Positions 26,040-38,290 of a DNA stretch of 64,000 nucleotides are shown here, one piece after another. Below the pieces are notes generated by a model. That model searched no databases. It saw only the letters and a program-made list of their open reading frames with translations, and had not been told where the DNA came from. The stretch covers positions 23,526 through 87,525 of the forward strand of contig JAQJVL010002661.1 in NCBI GenBank assembly GCA_035578905.1, written 5' to 3'. Source of the stretch: Stictocephala bisonia (Eukaryota; Arthropoda; Insecta; Hemiptera; Membracidae). The position numbers and the translations under genes were made by a program. Every line of letters begins with the position of its first letter. Position 1 is the first letter of the stretch.

Positions 26040-26700
26040 CTGTGTACCCTACACTAAGTATTTGTCACACAGAGTACCCGCCCACCCATACACTTGCAGT
26101 GGTACTGACCCACCCACCCACACATACACATGCAGTGGTATTGACCCACCCACCTAACCATACACATGCAGTGGTATTGACCCACCCACCCAATCATACA
26201 CATGCAGTGGTATTGACCCACCCACCCAACCATACATGTACAGTGGTACTGACCCACCCACCTACACATAAGCATACAATTGTATTTCCTGTTTCTCACC
26301 CACCCACCAGTACATTTACAGTGAGTGATGACCCTCCCACCACCCATACATGTGCAGTGATGAGGACCTTCCAACCTACATAATATCATTACTGGTAAAT
26401 CAGTACCATCGACCGGAATGCATTGCGGAGTGAGTGAATCAGAACCAACGTTTGTGTATGGGTGGGAGGGTTGGCCAATACCACTATTAATTCCACAATA
26501 CGTATATGAGTGGGTGAATGGGACAATGTACTGTGAGTATATGGTTGGTTAGGTAGGTCAATATCATTTACGTGTTGGGTGGGAGGGTTAGCCAATACCA
26601 CTATCAATTCCAATTTACGTAAATGAGTGGGTGAAAAGGACAATGTACTATAAGTAAATGGTTGGTTAGGTAGGTTAGGTGGGTGGTCGGGCAATAATTT
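26040..26700. repeat. 36-bp CACCCACC-rich minisatellite and a diverged neighbour
   Basis: From 26,080 to about 26,390 there are units of 36 bp built on CAGTGGTATTGACCCACCCA with a CATACACATG tail, giving 12-residue repeats in translation. From 26,400 to 26,700 a related but inverted GGTGGG/TTGGTTAGG-rich repeat follows. Remnants of the same family appear at about 31,570-31,700. Noncoding. Confidence 0.85.
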
Positions 26701-27119
26701 ACGTGCGTAATAGTGGTTGTATCAATACCTCTGTACTATTTTGAGAGAGAGAAAGCCACTTTAGTGTACAGGTGGGAAAAACATGCTACTCAAGTTAATC
26801 ATCTGAGGCCCCAAAACCCCGTAGGGGATTTATGAAGGATCAGAGTTGGCTTGGAAAGATTATCAAAGAAAATCTGGTATCCCAGATGATCCAGGGATAC
26901 TAAATTAGGATACTAACTATACAAGTTGACAAAAATTGATCACATAAGATCACGGGCTACCAAAGTAGATCTTTGGCTGGTGGCTACTGAAGTTTATCAC
27001 GAGACACTATCTGTTACTGTCAGTGGCTACTCAATTTGATCATAAATGGCGAACCAAAATAATCACGTTCCCAAAGATGATCGGTGGCCAACAAAGATGA
27101 CGAAGCATAGCTATTGAAA
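26701..27119. repeat. Diverged repeat with GATCAC/GGCTACT words
   Basis: Contains loosely repeated words of the type GGCTACTcaaTTTGATCA. Similar words recur at 32,275-32,350 and at the right end of the window (63,870-64,000), indicating a dispersed host repeat family. No gene seen. Confidence 0.6.
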
Positions 27120-30100
27120 GTTATCACGGAGTCCCACAGCAACTGTGATTACTTTGGGTATCAATTGTGGTCAACTTCTGTAGCCACCAAGGAGATAACA
27201 GATAACCTTAAGTAGACCCATCGTCAACTTAGGTAGCTACCTGTGATTACCTTGAGTAGAACCTCTAGTAAACTTGGGCAGCCTCTTATGATTATCTTGA
27301 GAAAAACCCCTGGTAAACTTGAGCAGCCTCTTATGATTTTCTTGAGTTGAACCCCTGATAAACTTGAGCAGCCTCTTATAATTATCTTAAGTAGAACCCC
27401 TGGTAAACATGAGCAGCTTCTTATGATTTTCTTGAGTTGAACCCCTGGTAAACTTGAGCAGCCTCTTATGATTTTCTTGAGTTGAACCCCTGGTAAACTT
27501 AGCCAACCTTTTGTGATTATCTTGAGTAGAACCCCTGGTAAACTTGGGCAACCTTTTGTGATTATCTTGAGTAGAACCCCTGGTAAACTTGGGCAGGCTC
27601 TTGTCATTATCTTAAGTATAACTCCTAATAAACATGGGTAGCCTCTTTTCATTACTTTTGGTAGAACCTCTGGTAAACTTGAGGAGCCTCTTATGATTTT
27701 CTTGAGTTAAACCCCTGGTAAACTTGGGCAACCTCTTGTGATTATCTTCAGTAGAACCCCTGGTAAACTTGGGCAGGCTCTTGTGATTATCTTAAGTATA
27801 ACTCCTGGTAAACATGGGTAGCCTCTTGTGATTACTTTTAGTAGAACCCTTGGTAAACTTGAGGGGCCTCTTGTGATTATCTTGAGTAAAACCCCTGGTA
27901 AACTTGGGTAGCCTCATGTGATTACCTTGATTAGAACCCTTGGTCAACTGGGCCAGCCTCTTGTGATTATCTTGAGTAGAATCCGTGGTAAACTGGGCTA
28001 GCTTCTTGTGATTATCTTAAGTAGAACCCCAGGTCAACTTGAGTAGCCCCTTGGATTAACATTAGTACATCTCCTGGTAAACTTGGGCAGCCTATTGTGA
28101 TTATCTTAAGTAGAATCCCTAGTAGACTGGGGTAGCCACTTGTGATTACCTTGAGTAGAACCCCTGATAACCTGAGGTAGCCCCTTGTGATTCCCTTGAG
28201 TAGAACCAATAGTCAACTTGGGTATCCTCTTGTATTTTACCTTGAGTAGAACGCCTGGTAAACTTGGGTATCCTCTTGTGTTTTACTTTGAGTAGAACCC
28301 TTGGTAAACATGGGTAGCCACTTTTGAATACCTTTAGTACATCCTCTAGTAAACTTGGACAACCTCTTGTGATTATCTTGAGTAGAACCACTGGTAAACT
28401 TGGGCAGCCTATTTTAATTATCTTAAGTAGAACTCCTGGTAACATGGGTAGCCTCTTGTGATTACTTTTAGTAGAACCCCTGGTAAACTTAAGGAGCCTC
28501 TTGTGATTATCTTGAGTAGAATCCCTGGTAACCTTGGGTAGACTCTTGTGATTACCTTGAGTAGAACCCTTGGTCAACTGGGCCAGCCTCTTTTGATTAT
28601 CTTGAGTAGAACCCCTGGTAAACTGGGATAGCCACTTGTGATTACCTTTAGTAAAAGCCCTGCTAAACTTGGGTATCCTCTTGTGGTTTTCCTTGAGTAG
28701 AACCCATGGTAAACATGGGTAGCCACTTATGATTACCTTGTGTAGAACCCCTGGAAAACTAGGGTAGCTTCTTGTAATTATCTTAAGTAGATCCCCAGGT
28801 AATCTTGGGTAGTCACTTGTGATTACTTTTAGTACATCCCCTGGTAAACTTGGGCAGCCTATTGTGATTATCTTAAGTAGAACCCCTGGTAAACTTGGGT
28901 AGTCACTTGTGATTACTTTTAGTACATCCCCTGGTAAACTTAGGCAGCCTCTTTTGATTATCTTAAGTAGAACCCTTAGTAAACTGGGGTAGCCACTTGT
29001 TATTACCTTGCGTAGAACCCCTGGTAAAACTTAGGTATCCTTTTGTGTTTTACCTTGAGAAGAACTCTTGGTTAACATGGGTAGCAACTTATGAATACCT
29101 TGAGTAGAACCTCTGCTAAACTGGGGTAGCTTCTTGTGATTATCTTAAGTAGAAACCCAGGTAAACTTGGGCAGCCACTTGTAATTATCTTGAGGAGACC
29201 CTGGTAAACTTAGGCAGTATCTTGTGATTATCTTAAGTAGCCCCTGGTAAACTTGGGCAGCATCTTGTGATTAACTTGAGTAGAACCCCTAGTAAACTTA
29301 GGATGCCTCTTGTAGTTAACTTGACTAGAATTCCTAGTAAACTTGGGCAGCCTCTTGTGATTATCCTAAATAGAACCCCTGGTAAACTTGGACAGCCTCT
29401 TGTAATTTACTTTGAGTAGAACCCCTGGTAAACTTGCGTAGCCTGTTGTGATAACCTTGAGTAGAACCCTTGGTCAACTGAGCCAACCTCTTGTGATTAT
29501 TTTGAGTAGAACCCCTGGTAAAATTGGGTAGCCACTTGTGATTACCTACAGTAGAACCCCTGGTAAACTATGGTATCCTCTTGTGTTTTACCTTGAGTAG
29601 AACCCTTGGTTAACATAGGTAGCCACTTATGATTACCTTTAGTACATCCCCTGGTAAACTTGGGCAACCTCTTGTGATTATCTTGAGTAGAACCCCTGTT
29701 AAATTTAGGCAGCCTCTTTTAATTATCTTAAGTAGAACCCCTGGTAAACTGGGGTAGCCACTTGTTATTACCTTGAGTAGAACCCCTGCTAAACTTTGGT
29801 ATCCTCTTGTGTTTTACCTTCAGAAGAACCCTTGGTTAACATGGGTAGCCACTTATGATTACCTTGAGTAGAACCCCTAGTAAACTGGGGTAGATTCTTG
29901 TGATTATCTTAAGTAGAAACCCAGGTAAACTTGGGTAGCCTCTTGTGATTACCTTTAGTACATCTCCTGGTAAACTTGGGCAACCTCTTGTGATTATCCT
30001 GAGTAGAACCCCTGGTAAACTTGGGCAGCCTCTTGTCACTATGTTGAATAGAACGCCTGGTAAACTTGGGCAGCCTCTTGTCATTATCTTGAATAGAACG

Positions 30101-30469
30101 CCTGGTACACTTGGGTAGCCTCTTGTGATTATCTTAAGTAGAACCCCTGGTAAACTTGGGCAGCTTTTTTCCTTGGCAGAATCAAGGCACAAATTGATTC
30201 TTTTTTGAATCCCTCTGGTCTGAGGAAGGTGATCGTGGCTCACCGAAATCGATCAACATAATATTTGTGCATTTTGTGCTTATATTGTAATAAATTTGTG
30301 TTGTGTGACTTTGAATTGTACTGTATATGTACCAACACATAGTATGCTAATTAAAAAACTATGTATATCTACTCACATATTTATAGATATGTGTCTGTAG
30401 TAAATTGTTAAGTTGGTAGTATTTTAATCGCATTATTGGTTGTCCAACTTTTTTTCTATCTTCACTTTA

Positions 30470-31040
30470 CTCTTCAATTAGATTCGCCATGTGTCCTTCA
30501 TCACCTATAATGCATTGTTATATTCGATGCACTAACGACTCTCTTACTCGCTGGAATATTCCTGGGTTAGCCTTAATCTGTTTATATCCCTCTACAATGC
30601 TGTGATACAGCTCTTCAATAGTGTTCATTGGATATTTAGGAAAAGTTATTCTGGGGTCTGTTTTGAATTACCTCATATGGATTTTCTTTTTCCTAAATGT
30701 GGTTATTATTGCAATGAATGTCTCCGTTTCTACACAATCCAGCTTCGTCTGTGAATAATACTAACGGCATAATCAAAGGATCAAGTTCATATTTGCTAAG
30801 AAATTTAACACAGAAAATGCGTCTTTTTAAAAAATCATCCGGAAGCAGAGCTTAGACACACTGGCTGCGATAGGGTATTTTTTTTAAACATGTGATTAAC
30901 CTCCAGCATAACACTATTTTTTCTTTTACTTACTTTAGGATGTTCATTTACCATTTCTAAAACCTGCTCCCTTAAATCTAGTGTTCTTTTGCTTTGAGGC
31001 CTCCCAAGGACATGTGTCGCTGCTTTCAACGATCTAGTTT
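30470..31040 (-). pseudogene. Degraded DDE transposase
   Basis: Translating the minus strand in shifting frames gives, in order, an N-terminal segment with a basic helix-turn-helix-like part (31,029 to about 30,850), a segment resembling LFTDEAGFCRNG followed by an N..NH..W-like stretch and ENPYE (about 30,790-30,690), and a C-terminal segment with an RxxVxxRI-like motif (about 30,580-30,520). This order matches the HTH-plus-DDE transposases common in arthropod genomes whose catalytic core reads LFTDEAxFxRNG. Several frameshifts and stops show it is dead. Exact superfamily not decided. Confidence 0.55.
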
Positions 31041-32120
31041 ATTCAAGGCGAGTGTCGATTTAAATGAAAGTTGACTCATTTGATTTATTTTTCATGAGTG
31101 ATTTATTTTTCATGATTTATTTAAACTTCAGTGCGTTTACAGGTAGAAAAACCTTGCATGAGATCCATATCAGTCATATGTTGAAAAGAATAGTTGTGTG
31201 GCATTTTAAATAGAAAAAACGTTTAAATAATCTACTGTACAACGTACATATAAATGTTAAAACCTTTGTCTTTAGATGAGACCACTGTACGTGGATGGAT
31301 GGGCCTTTAACCCTGTACGTGTATGAGGAGGTTGGTGGGTGAGCAATTGATTCACTACGACTGTACGATCTCACACTTGTCTCATTTCCTTTAATTTCCC
31401 CACCATGTGTCAGCTTGCACTTGAACTGCCAATGCAGTAAAGGACTTGGGTCTGGAGTAGTGAAGGAATTAATTGCTGAATGGATTTGAAAACAGTAAAT
31501 TTATCACTGTAAGACTTTGTCCCATTAGCCTATAACAATTCAATGGTAAATATTATTATAACTTATCTAACATCAACTTGCACACCCATACATGGAAAGT
31601 GGTATTGACTCAACCGCCCAACTATACACATACAGTGTTATTCAACCATCCTACCACACATAGAGATTAAGAGGAATTGACCAACCAACCCACCTATAAT
31701 CTTACAGTGGTTATCCCCAAAACCCCGTTGTCAGATTCTTAAATTGATCACGATTGGTTACGATTGATACCCAAGCCAGACCTGGCAACTCATCAATCAA
31801 GGTGACGCAAAATGTATGAGAATCACGCATTCAAAGGTCACCTTACGCTCTCACGCAAGAAACCTCAAAACTCACGCAGTTAAAAAGAGTCGCGAGAAGC
31901 TATACAATAATGTCAATATTCGTTACTATATGTCATGGGTAAATGAACAGGCAGTGACGTTACTGGTAGTTAAACGTGACGTGACACTAACACAGGCAGT
32001 ACAGTAATTAATTTCAAACACTGTTTAAGTGTATACCAAACAAAAAATTAGTTTAGTTTGTCTTTCAAATAACACGTTGTTAAAAGTGGAGTACCAACTA
32101 TTTATAGTAATCTGATCTTT

Positions 32121-32168
32121 TTTGTGTTTCTCATGACGTAATATTGTTACTGTCATGAGAAACACAAA
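32121..32168. repeat. Perfect 17-bp inverted repeat
   Basis: Arms 32,121-32,137 and 32,152-32,168 (TTTGTGTTTCTCATGAC and its complement) with a 14-nt loop. No mismatch in the stem. It lies 190 bp from another perfect hairpin. Could be a miniature transposon core or a small-RNA precursor. Confidence 0.8.
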
Positions 32169-32357
32169 TCCCTTTGGATTGTTTTTCTGTTATTTTTCAC
32201 GTAATAGCACGCTGTTCTCTTCACCTAATTTAGAAAACCTCCGCATCGATACATCTCAAGGTTGACAGGTGCTCAGCTGATCACAGGTTACTCCCCAAAC
32301 TGATCACAGATGGGTCCCCAAGTTGATCATGGGTAGTTCCCAAATTGGGCACGGATA

Positions 32358-32401
32358 TTACTGAATTTACTGCTGACTAGCTTTTGCAGTAAATTCAGTA
32401 A
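32358..32401. repeat. Perfect 16-bp inverted repeat
   Basis: Arms 32,358-32,373 and 32,386-32,401 (TTACTGAATTTACTGC and its complement) with a 12-nt loop. Stem without mismatch. No gene nearby. Confidence 0.8.
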
Positions 32402-33734
32402 AACATTGATTTTTTTGTATACATATGGATGTGTCGATCATATTCTAAAAGAATACCGAGTCAAGTATCTTATCGTCCCGCGCGCCATATAGTCTCGAGC
32501 TGTGACCACCCAGGCCACGTGTGTGCCTGCGATTGTTTACATGTTTAACTTGCTTGTAAACAAGGTAGCCGCCTTCCATGAGCCGCTCGAAAATGTGGAC
32601 TTTGATATCCCTTATACATAGAACGACAATCGGGCCAGCCTAAAATTTATTATAATTATTAACTATATTACTTTACAAAATTAGTTAAATATTATATTTT
32701 AAACAGCATTTATAAGAAAACATGCTGAAAGCACTTGCATCGCTATGTGTTGGTTCTCTACGCTTGCTTACCCTTCCCTCCGTGGTCCTCTTTAAATAAT
32801 TACATCAGGATAAACATTTAGCCTGCTGCCGTTCTCGCAGATAAAATACTTTTAATGTTTTGAAAACACTATAAGTCTACTTTAGGATGATGCAAAGTAG
32901 TTCAATTATGCCAGAGTTAGTAGAAATAACCTTAACAATTTCGCAATAAAATCTAAAATAGATAATATTTTGGGTCATGTTTATGTTTTATGTATCAGCT
33001 GTTTTAAATTAATAGTTTTATAAAATTAATAAAATGTTGCTTTTAGGAAAAAAGGAAACGTTGAGTGGCTATTTATACTCCTTAGGAATAGAATTTCAAG
33101 AAATCCTTGCTTAGTGGATCTCTTTGATACAAATGCTAACTTCCCTTCAATTTCCATACACATCTGTTCAATTATTTAGGATATTTCGTGTAGAGTGAGT
33201 ACATCGTTTTTGTATTTTATATATTAAGGTTATAATATATTATAGTAAACGCTCTAAATTTGAAAGTTTCACAGAATCTAAAAATTTTTTTAATTATGCA
33301 TCCAGAATGTAGGCCTTCATTCATTCATCCTGTAAGTTTTGACTACTTGCGTCAAAACGTAAAGTTTTGCTCTCTGACAAAGAAACTATAATTTTTAAGA
33401 GATATCTGATTGATTAAATAATTACTTTGGTTAACTATGGAACTTTTATACGCAATCAAACTTGACAAAAAAAATTAAAACATGCCACTTTAACTGTTAT
33501 GCTACAGATATTACAGATTATTGTTATTTTAACAAAATATTTACAAAATACAGGGTGTTTCAGACAACCCGTGCAGTATCTCATGTGGCTAAATGGTATA
33601 AATAGAGCTATACTATAAACTGTAAATCTAATAAATCTCACATGGCGAACTTCCCGAAATTCTTTTTGTCGCATTTAAAATACAAGGTGTGCCCTAAAAT
33701 GATGGTCACAAGTTTGAATAACAAAAATCTAAAA

Positions 33735-34783
33735 TAAAAACATCGGACGTGTAGGCCCACTTCCACTGTACATTTTGTTTGGGTCGACGGGTGAGTCCAA
33801 TGATACTGTAAATAGATTTAGCTGGACGGGTGAGTCCACTACTAATGTAGTTGTATGATATACGAGTAAGCCCACTTACACTAAACATGTGTTTGGGGTC
33901 GACGGGTGAGTCCACTACTACTGTTCGTGCATGATGTACGAGTAGACTCACTTCCACTGTACATGTGTTTGAGTCGACAAGTGAGTCCACTACTACTGTA
34001 CATTTCTTTAGCTGGACGGGTGAGTCCACTACCACTGTACGTGTATGATGTAGGAGTAGAACCACTTCCACTGTACACGTGTTTGGGTCAACAAGTGAGT
34101 CCACTACTATGGTACATTTCTTTAGCAAGACGGGTGAGTCCACTATCACTGTACGTGTATGATGTACGAGTAGACACACTTCCACTGTACATGTGTTTGG
34201 GTCGCCAAGTGGGTCCACTCCTACTTTACATTTCTTAAGCTGGACGGCTAAGTCCACTACCACTGTACGTGTATGATGTACGAGTAAGCCTACTTCCACT
34301 TTACATGTGTTTGGGTCGACGGGTGAGTCCAATACCACCGTACGTGTATGATGTACGAGTAGCGTCTTCCACTGTACATGTGTTTGGTTCGACGGGTGAG
34401 TCCACTACCACAGTACGTGTATGAGTTGGCAGGGTCAACTACCACTGTACATGTTTAAAGGGGCAGGGTGAACTACCACTTTATGTATATGTATGAGTTG
34501 ACGGTTGGGTCCACTACCACTGTACGTTTATGAGTGGGTAGGGTAAACTACTACTGTACATGTGTGAAGTTGATGGGTGAGACCACTACCACTTTACATG
34601 TATGAGTTGACGGATGGGTCAACTACTAGTGTACGTGTATGAGTTGACGGGTGAGTCCACTACCACTGTACATGTAAGATGTACGAGTAGACACACTTCC
34701 ACTGTACATGTGTTTGGGTCGCCAAGTGAGTCCACTACCACTGTACGTGTATGATGTACGAGTAGCCTCTTCCACTGTACATG
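33735..34783. repeat. 75-bp minisatellite, left part
   Basis: Tandem units of about 75 bp, themselves made of two related halves built on CCACTACCACTGTACGTGTA, TGATGTACGAGTAG and TGTTTGGGTCGACGGGTGAG. They translate as 25-residue repeats in several frames, all meaningless. The array is split by a LINE insertion and resumes at 36,558. Confidence 0.9.
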
Positions 34784-36557
34784 AAATGAAATGAAAATTG
34801 TCTTTATTAGGTGGAGTTAGGACTATTAAGTCCTCTCTTCCACTCAACCTTATTTCCAAAAATATGTTGTTGTTTTTTTTAAGTGTATGAAATATATACA
34901 GTAAATTTTAAAGTTTCTTAAATATCTATTTGTATATCCTAAAAAAAAATCAATAACTAACTTATATCTAACATTTTATTGATAAAAGTGGGAAAACAAC
35001 ATTACTGATATTAAAATATTAAAGACATAAATCAATATTCAGAAATTAATTATTTATAATATCATACATTTTACACACATACAAATCACTCATGAACCAC
35101 AGCCCCCGCAACCCCCACCCACCCCTACCGGCCCCGCAGAAGCTGGTCCTTTACCTCCAACCCGAAACGAGCGCGCTTATCAATGGTCCTGATGTTATCA
35201 GGGAGCAAATTCCCTAAACGACAAGCAGAAACGGTAAAAGAGTTGCTATAGAGAGTGGTGTAATGAATAGGCACTGATAGTAGGGAGGCTTCCTGACGTG
35301 TATTTCTGGTACTGATTTCGGAGATGAACTTGAAACGCTCGGACAAGTATTCAGGAGATCTAGTGTTTAAAATATTAAACACAAGAATAAGGATGTGGTA
35401 TTCACGAAATTGTTTTAGTTTGAGCATCCCTAACTGTTTGAAGAAAGGAGAAACATGATCATCCCGTCTTAAATTGAATATAAATCTAATGCAGAAGTTC
35501 TGTGCTCATTGAAGCCTGCTCGAGAGCTTAACAATCATGTCATTGATCACCACGTCACAGTAGTTGAAGTGAGGCAGAACCAGAGTTTTTACTAGCATCA
35601 CTTTCACAGAAAATGGCAGATAGGAAGCACATTGTTTAAGACTATGAATGCTAGCAAACACCCTACTGCATACCAACGTAACATGATCAGTCCAACCTAA
35701 AGTTTTAGTTATAGTAAGTCCTAGATTCTTTACACTGTCGGAGTAGTCGAGAGTATTGTCATTTAGTCTCAGTCTAGGGAAATCAGTGAAATTGATTTGT
35801 CGAAGTAGTCTAGAATGTCCTATAAGGATAGTCTTGGTTTTATTACTATTAAACATTAGTACATGTTTCTGAGCCCAAGCAGCTATTGCAGCAATATCAA
35901 GGTTCATTTGTGAAACCGCTCGGTGGGACACAGCAATAGGGAAATGTTGGTAAATCTGTAAGTCATCAGCGTACAAGTGATATTTAGAGATGCATATGTC
36001 ACATGTTACATCATCAATGTAAAGTGAGAAAAGTAGAGGTCCCAGAACGGATCCCTGTGGCACACCTCTGATCACAGGTTTCCATCCGGACGGGACACAC
36101 ACTGGCGACGACCCGACAAGTAGGACCCGACCCAGTCCACACAGCTATCAGAAAACCCGTATTTTTTAAGTTTCATAAAGAGTAAAGGATAGTAAACGCA
36201 GTCAAAACTTTAGAGAAGTCAAAAAGTGTTAGTTTTGAAAGATTACTCTTGTCCATTGCATGCCGTATATCATCGGTGATTTTCAGAAGGGCTGTTGTAG
36301 TGCTGTGATTAGGGCGGAAGCCAGATTGAAAGTTAGATATTAGTTTACTGTTTGAAAGATAATCATAAATTTGCTTATGAACAATTCTCTCGAGGCATTT
36401 GGACAGGTCGGGAAGAATAATTATTGGCCTTAAATCAGAGGGAGATAGAGGATTTGAAGTTTTAGGCAAAGGTTGAACAATAGCAGACTTAAATGTACTA
36501 GGGAAAATAGCTGAAATTAAAGAAAATTTAAATATAATTTTTACATGAACCAAAAAA
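34784..36557 (-). mobile_element. 5'-truncated non-LTR retrotransposon with RT, inserted in satellite
   Basis: Minus-strand reverse transcriptase fragments: an upstream RT part (about 36,530-36,173), a central part (36,102-35,506) with [13 protein letters not shown] and the catalytic YADD box, and a C-terminal part (35,427-35,125). Frames are broken between the parts, so it is inactive. The 3' end carries a short (CATTT)n tail, seen on the plus strand as ATGAAATGAAATGAAAATTG. The six bases TACATG occur on both sides (34,778-34,783 and 36,558-36,563) as a likely target-site duplication, and the 75-bp satellite continues on either side. No endonuclease is present, so the copy is 5'-truncated. 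Clade is CR1/Jockey-like; not resolved further. Confidence 0.85.
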
Positions 36558-37025
36558 TACATGTGTTTGGTTCGACGGGTGAGTCCACTACCACTGTACG
36601 TGCATGAAGTAGGAGTAGACCCACTTCCACTGTACATGTGTTTGGTTCGACGGGTGAGTCTTCTACCACTATACGTGTATGATGTACGAGTAGCCTCACT
36701 TCCACTCTACATGTGTTTGGTTCGACGGATGAGTCCACTACCACTGTACGTGTATGATGTACGAGTAGCCTCACTTCCACTGTACATGTGTTTGAGTCAC
36801 CGGGCGAGTCCACAACCAATGTATGTGTATGATATACAAATAGGTCTACTTCCATTATACATATGTTTGGGTCAACGGGTGAGTCCACATTAATATAGGT
36901 GTATGATGGACTAGTATGTCCACTTCCACTATACATGTGTTTGGGTCAACGGCCGAGACCACTACCAATGTATGTGTATGATATACAAATAGGCCCACCT
37001 CCACTATACATATATTTGTGTTGTC
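36558..37025. repeat. 75-bp minisatellite, right part
   Basis: Continuation of the array at 33,735-34,783 after the LINE. Units become more diverged towards 37,020. Confidence 0.85.
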
Positions 37026-37029
37026 GTTT

Positions 37030-38284
37030 GATTACAAACTGCGTCCAGGTGTCTAAGGAAGTTAAGTATCTGGGTGTATGGCTAGATGACAAACTTACCT
37101 GGAGTAGACACCTCACCCACGCCATAGACCGCTATCGGACTACATAGATGAGGCTGAGGCGTACCTTTGCATGCACGTGGGGACTGAACCCTCAATTAGT
37201 ACATTGACTTTATACGAGGATCGTCAGACCGATGCTTGTATATGGAGCCATTATTTGGTAACCCAAGGTCCAACAAGTACTGCTATAAAAAAAACATAAC
37301 CAAGGTGCAGCGGTTAGATGGTTTAGAATCCTTTAGAAATCCTTGGGGCATTTAAGGGTACACCCACCGCTGCATTGGAGGTGTTGTTAAGTTTGCCCCC
37401 TTGACATTTTTATCATGGGGGAGGCTAGGCTTGCGGCATATAGGCTCCAGACCAGCGGATGCTGGCAAGCTCACTATGCCAGTAAGCATACTGAAATATT
37501 GGACATTTTAGCGATGTGTTCGAATAGGATGCCTAGACAAACCAACTTTGACAAACCCTATCGTGTCGTCATTGCGACAGAAAATATTGGGAATAAGGTG
37601 AATCAATCGCAATGAAAAACGCGATCGCGTCGTACACAGATGGCTCACGAACCATCCTTCAGTCTGGTTATGGGGTCTATGGTTTCAGGTCAAAAACTGA
37701 GCTCAGTTGTAGCTTTATCAAACTGACTACGGGTTTTCAGGCGGAAGTGGCTGTCATAGCTACCTGTGCTCAGGCAAACATATATTTGGGCCTTATGAGA
37801 AAAACAATCTATCTGAACTTAGGCAGCCAAGCGGCACTAAGGTCATTTGCGTCGTTCGACTTCACCTCGAGTCTAGTTTAGGACTGTCATGAGTGCCAGG
37901 TTACACCGGAATACTGGGAAACGAGAGGGCAGAGCACTGTGACAGGAGAGGCACTGAGGAACGTCTCGTTGGCCCAGAGTCGGCATGCGGGGTTGCTTAC
38001 AGCCTCGCCAAGAGGGTTGCCTCTACATGGTCGCAATGGAGGTTCTGTTGGGCCATCGTACTCCAACACGGCTGAAGCTCTTGCTCTTGCAAGATCAGAA
38101 CTCCGAAGGGTGGTTGGTTTTATAACTGGACACTGGACGTTTCAGGCACACATGAACAAGATGGGGTTCCCAACCCCTATTCTCTTGTGTAGGACATGTG
38201 GGGCGGAGGAGGAGTCTGGACAACCCATCATCTTCTACTGCCCGGCCCTAGCTAGGAAGCGGGCTCTCTTCTTGGGCGGCGTTT
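37030..38284 (+). mobile_element. LINE 3' part with RNase H domain, abutting the virus
   Basis: Plus-strand fragments in shifting frames. The end of the RT domain contains VKYLGVWLDDKLTWSRHL (37,050-37,140). An RNase H domain starts with YTDGSRT (about 37,630) and continues with a GYGVYGF-like strand and VPGYTGILGNERAEH (about 37,890-37,950). The C-terminal tail has FITGHW and CRTCGAEEESGQPIIFYCPA (38,115-38,250), the usual end of R1/LOA/I-type LINEs. Frameshifts and stops make it inactive and the 5' end is missing. It stops abruptly at the viral junction near 38,285. Confidence 0.85.
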
Positions 38285-38290
38285 TAGAAC

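Larger units (their letters stand above)
25074..30170. repeat. 45-bp host minisatellite array (interrupted)
   Basis: Tandem copies of a 45-bp unit with core words TTGTGATTATCTTGAGTAGA and ACCCCTGGTAAACTTGGGCA. The left part (25,074-25,960) is an older, more diverged version and 27,120-30,170 is more regular. Because 45 is a multiple of three, the minus strand stays open for long stretches as a 15-residue repeat. These are not genes. The array is interrupted between about 25,970 and 27,120 by other repeats. Confidence 0.9.
31041..33734. other. AT-rich host DNA without recognisable genes
   Basis: Holds a minisatellite remnant (31,570-31,700), a GATCA-type repeat remnant (32,275-32,350) and two perfect hairpins listed separately. 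Otherwise I see nothing coding; open frames are short and AT-driven. Confidence 0.6.

Noticed and set aside
25074..30170. CRISPR array
   Set aside because: Units are contiguous and diverging with no unique spacers, and the genome is eukaryotic.
26042..30243. Repetitive frames (HPPNHTHAVVLT-like and KIITRGCPSLPGV-like)
   Set aside because: They are translations of 36-bp and 45-bp minisatellites whose unit length is a multiple of three; no start, splice or promoter evidence.
33881..36936. Repetitive frames with VDSPVDPNTCTVEV- and MYSGSGS-like repeats
   Set aside because: Translations of the 75-bp satellite in several frames on both strands.
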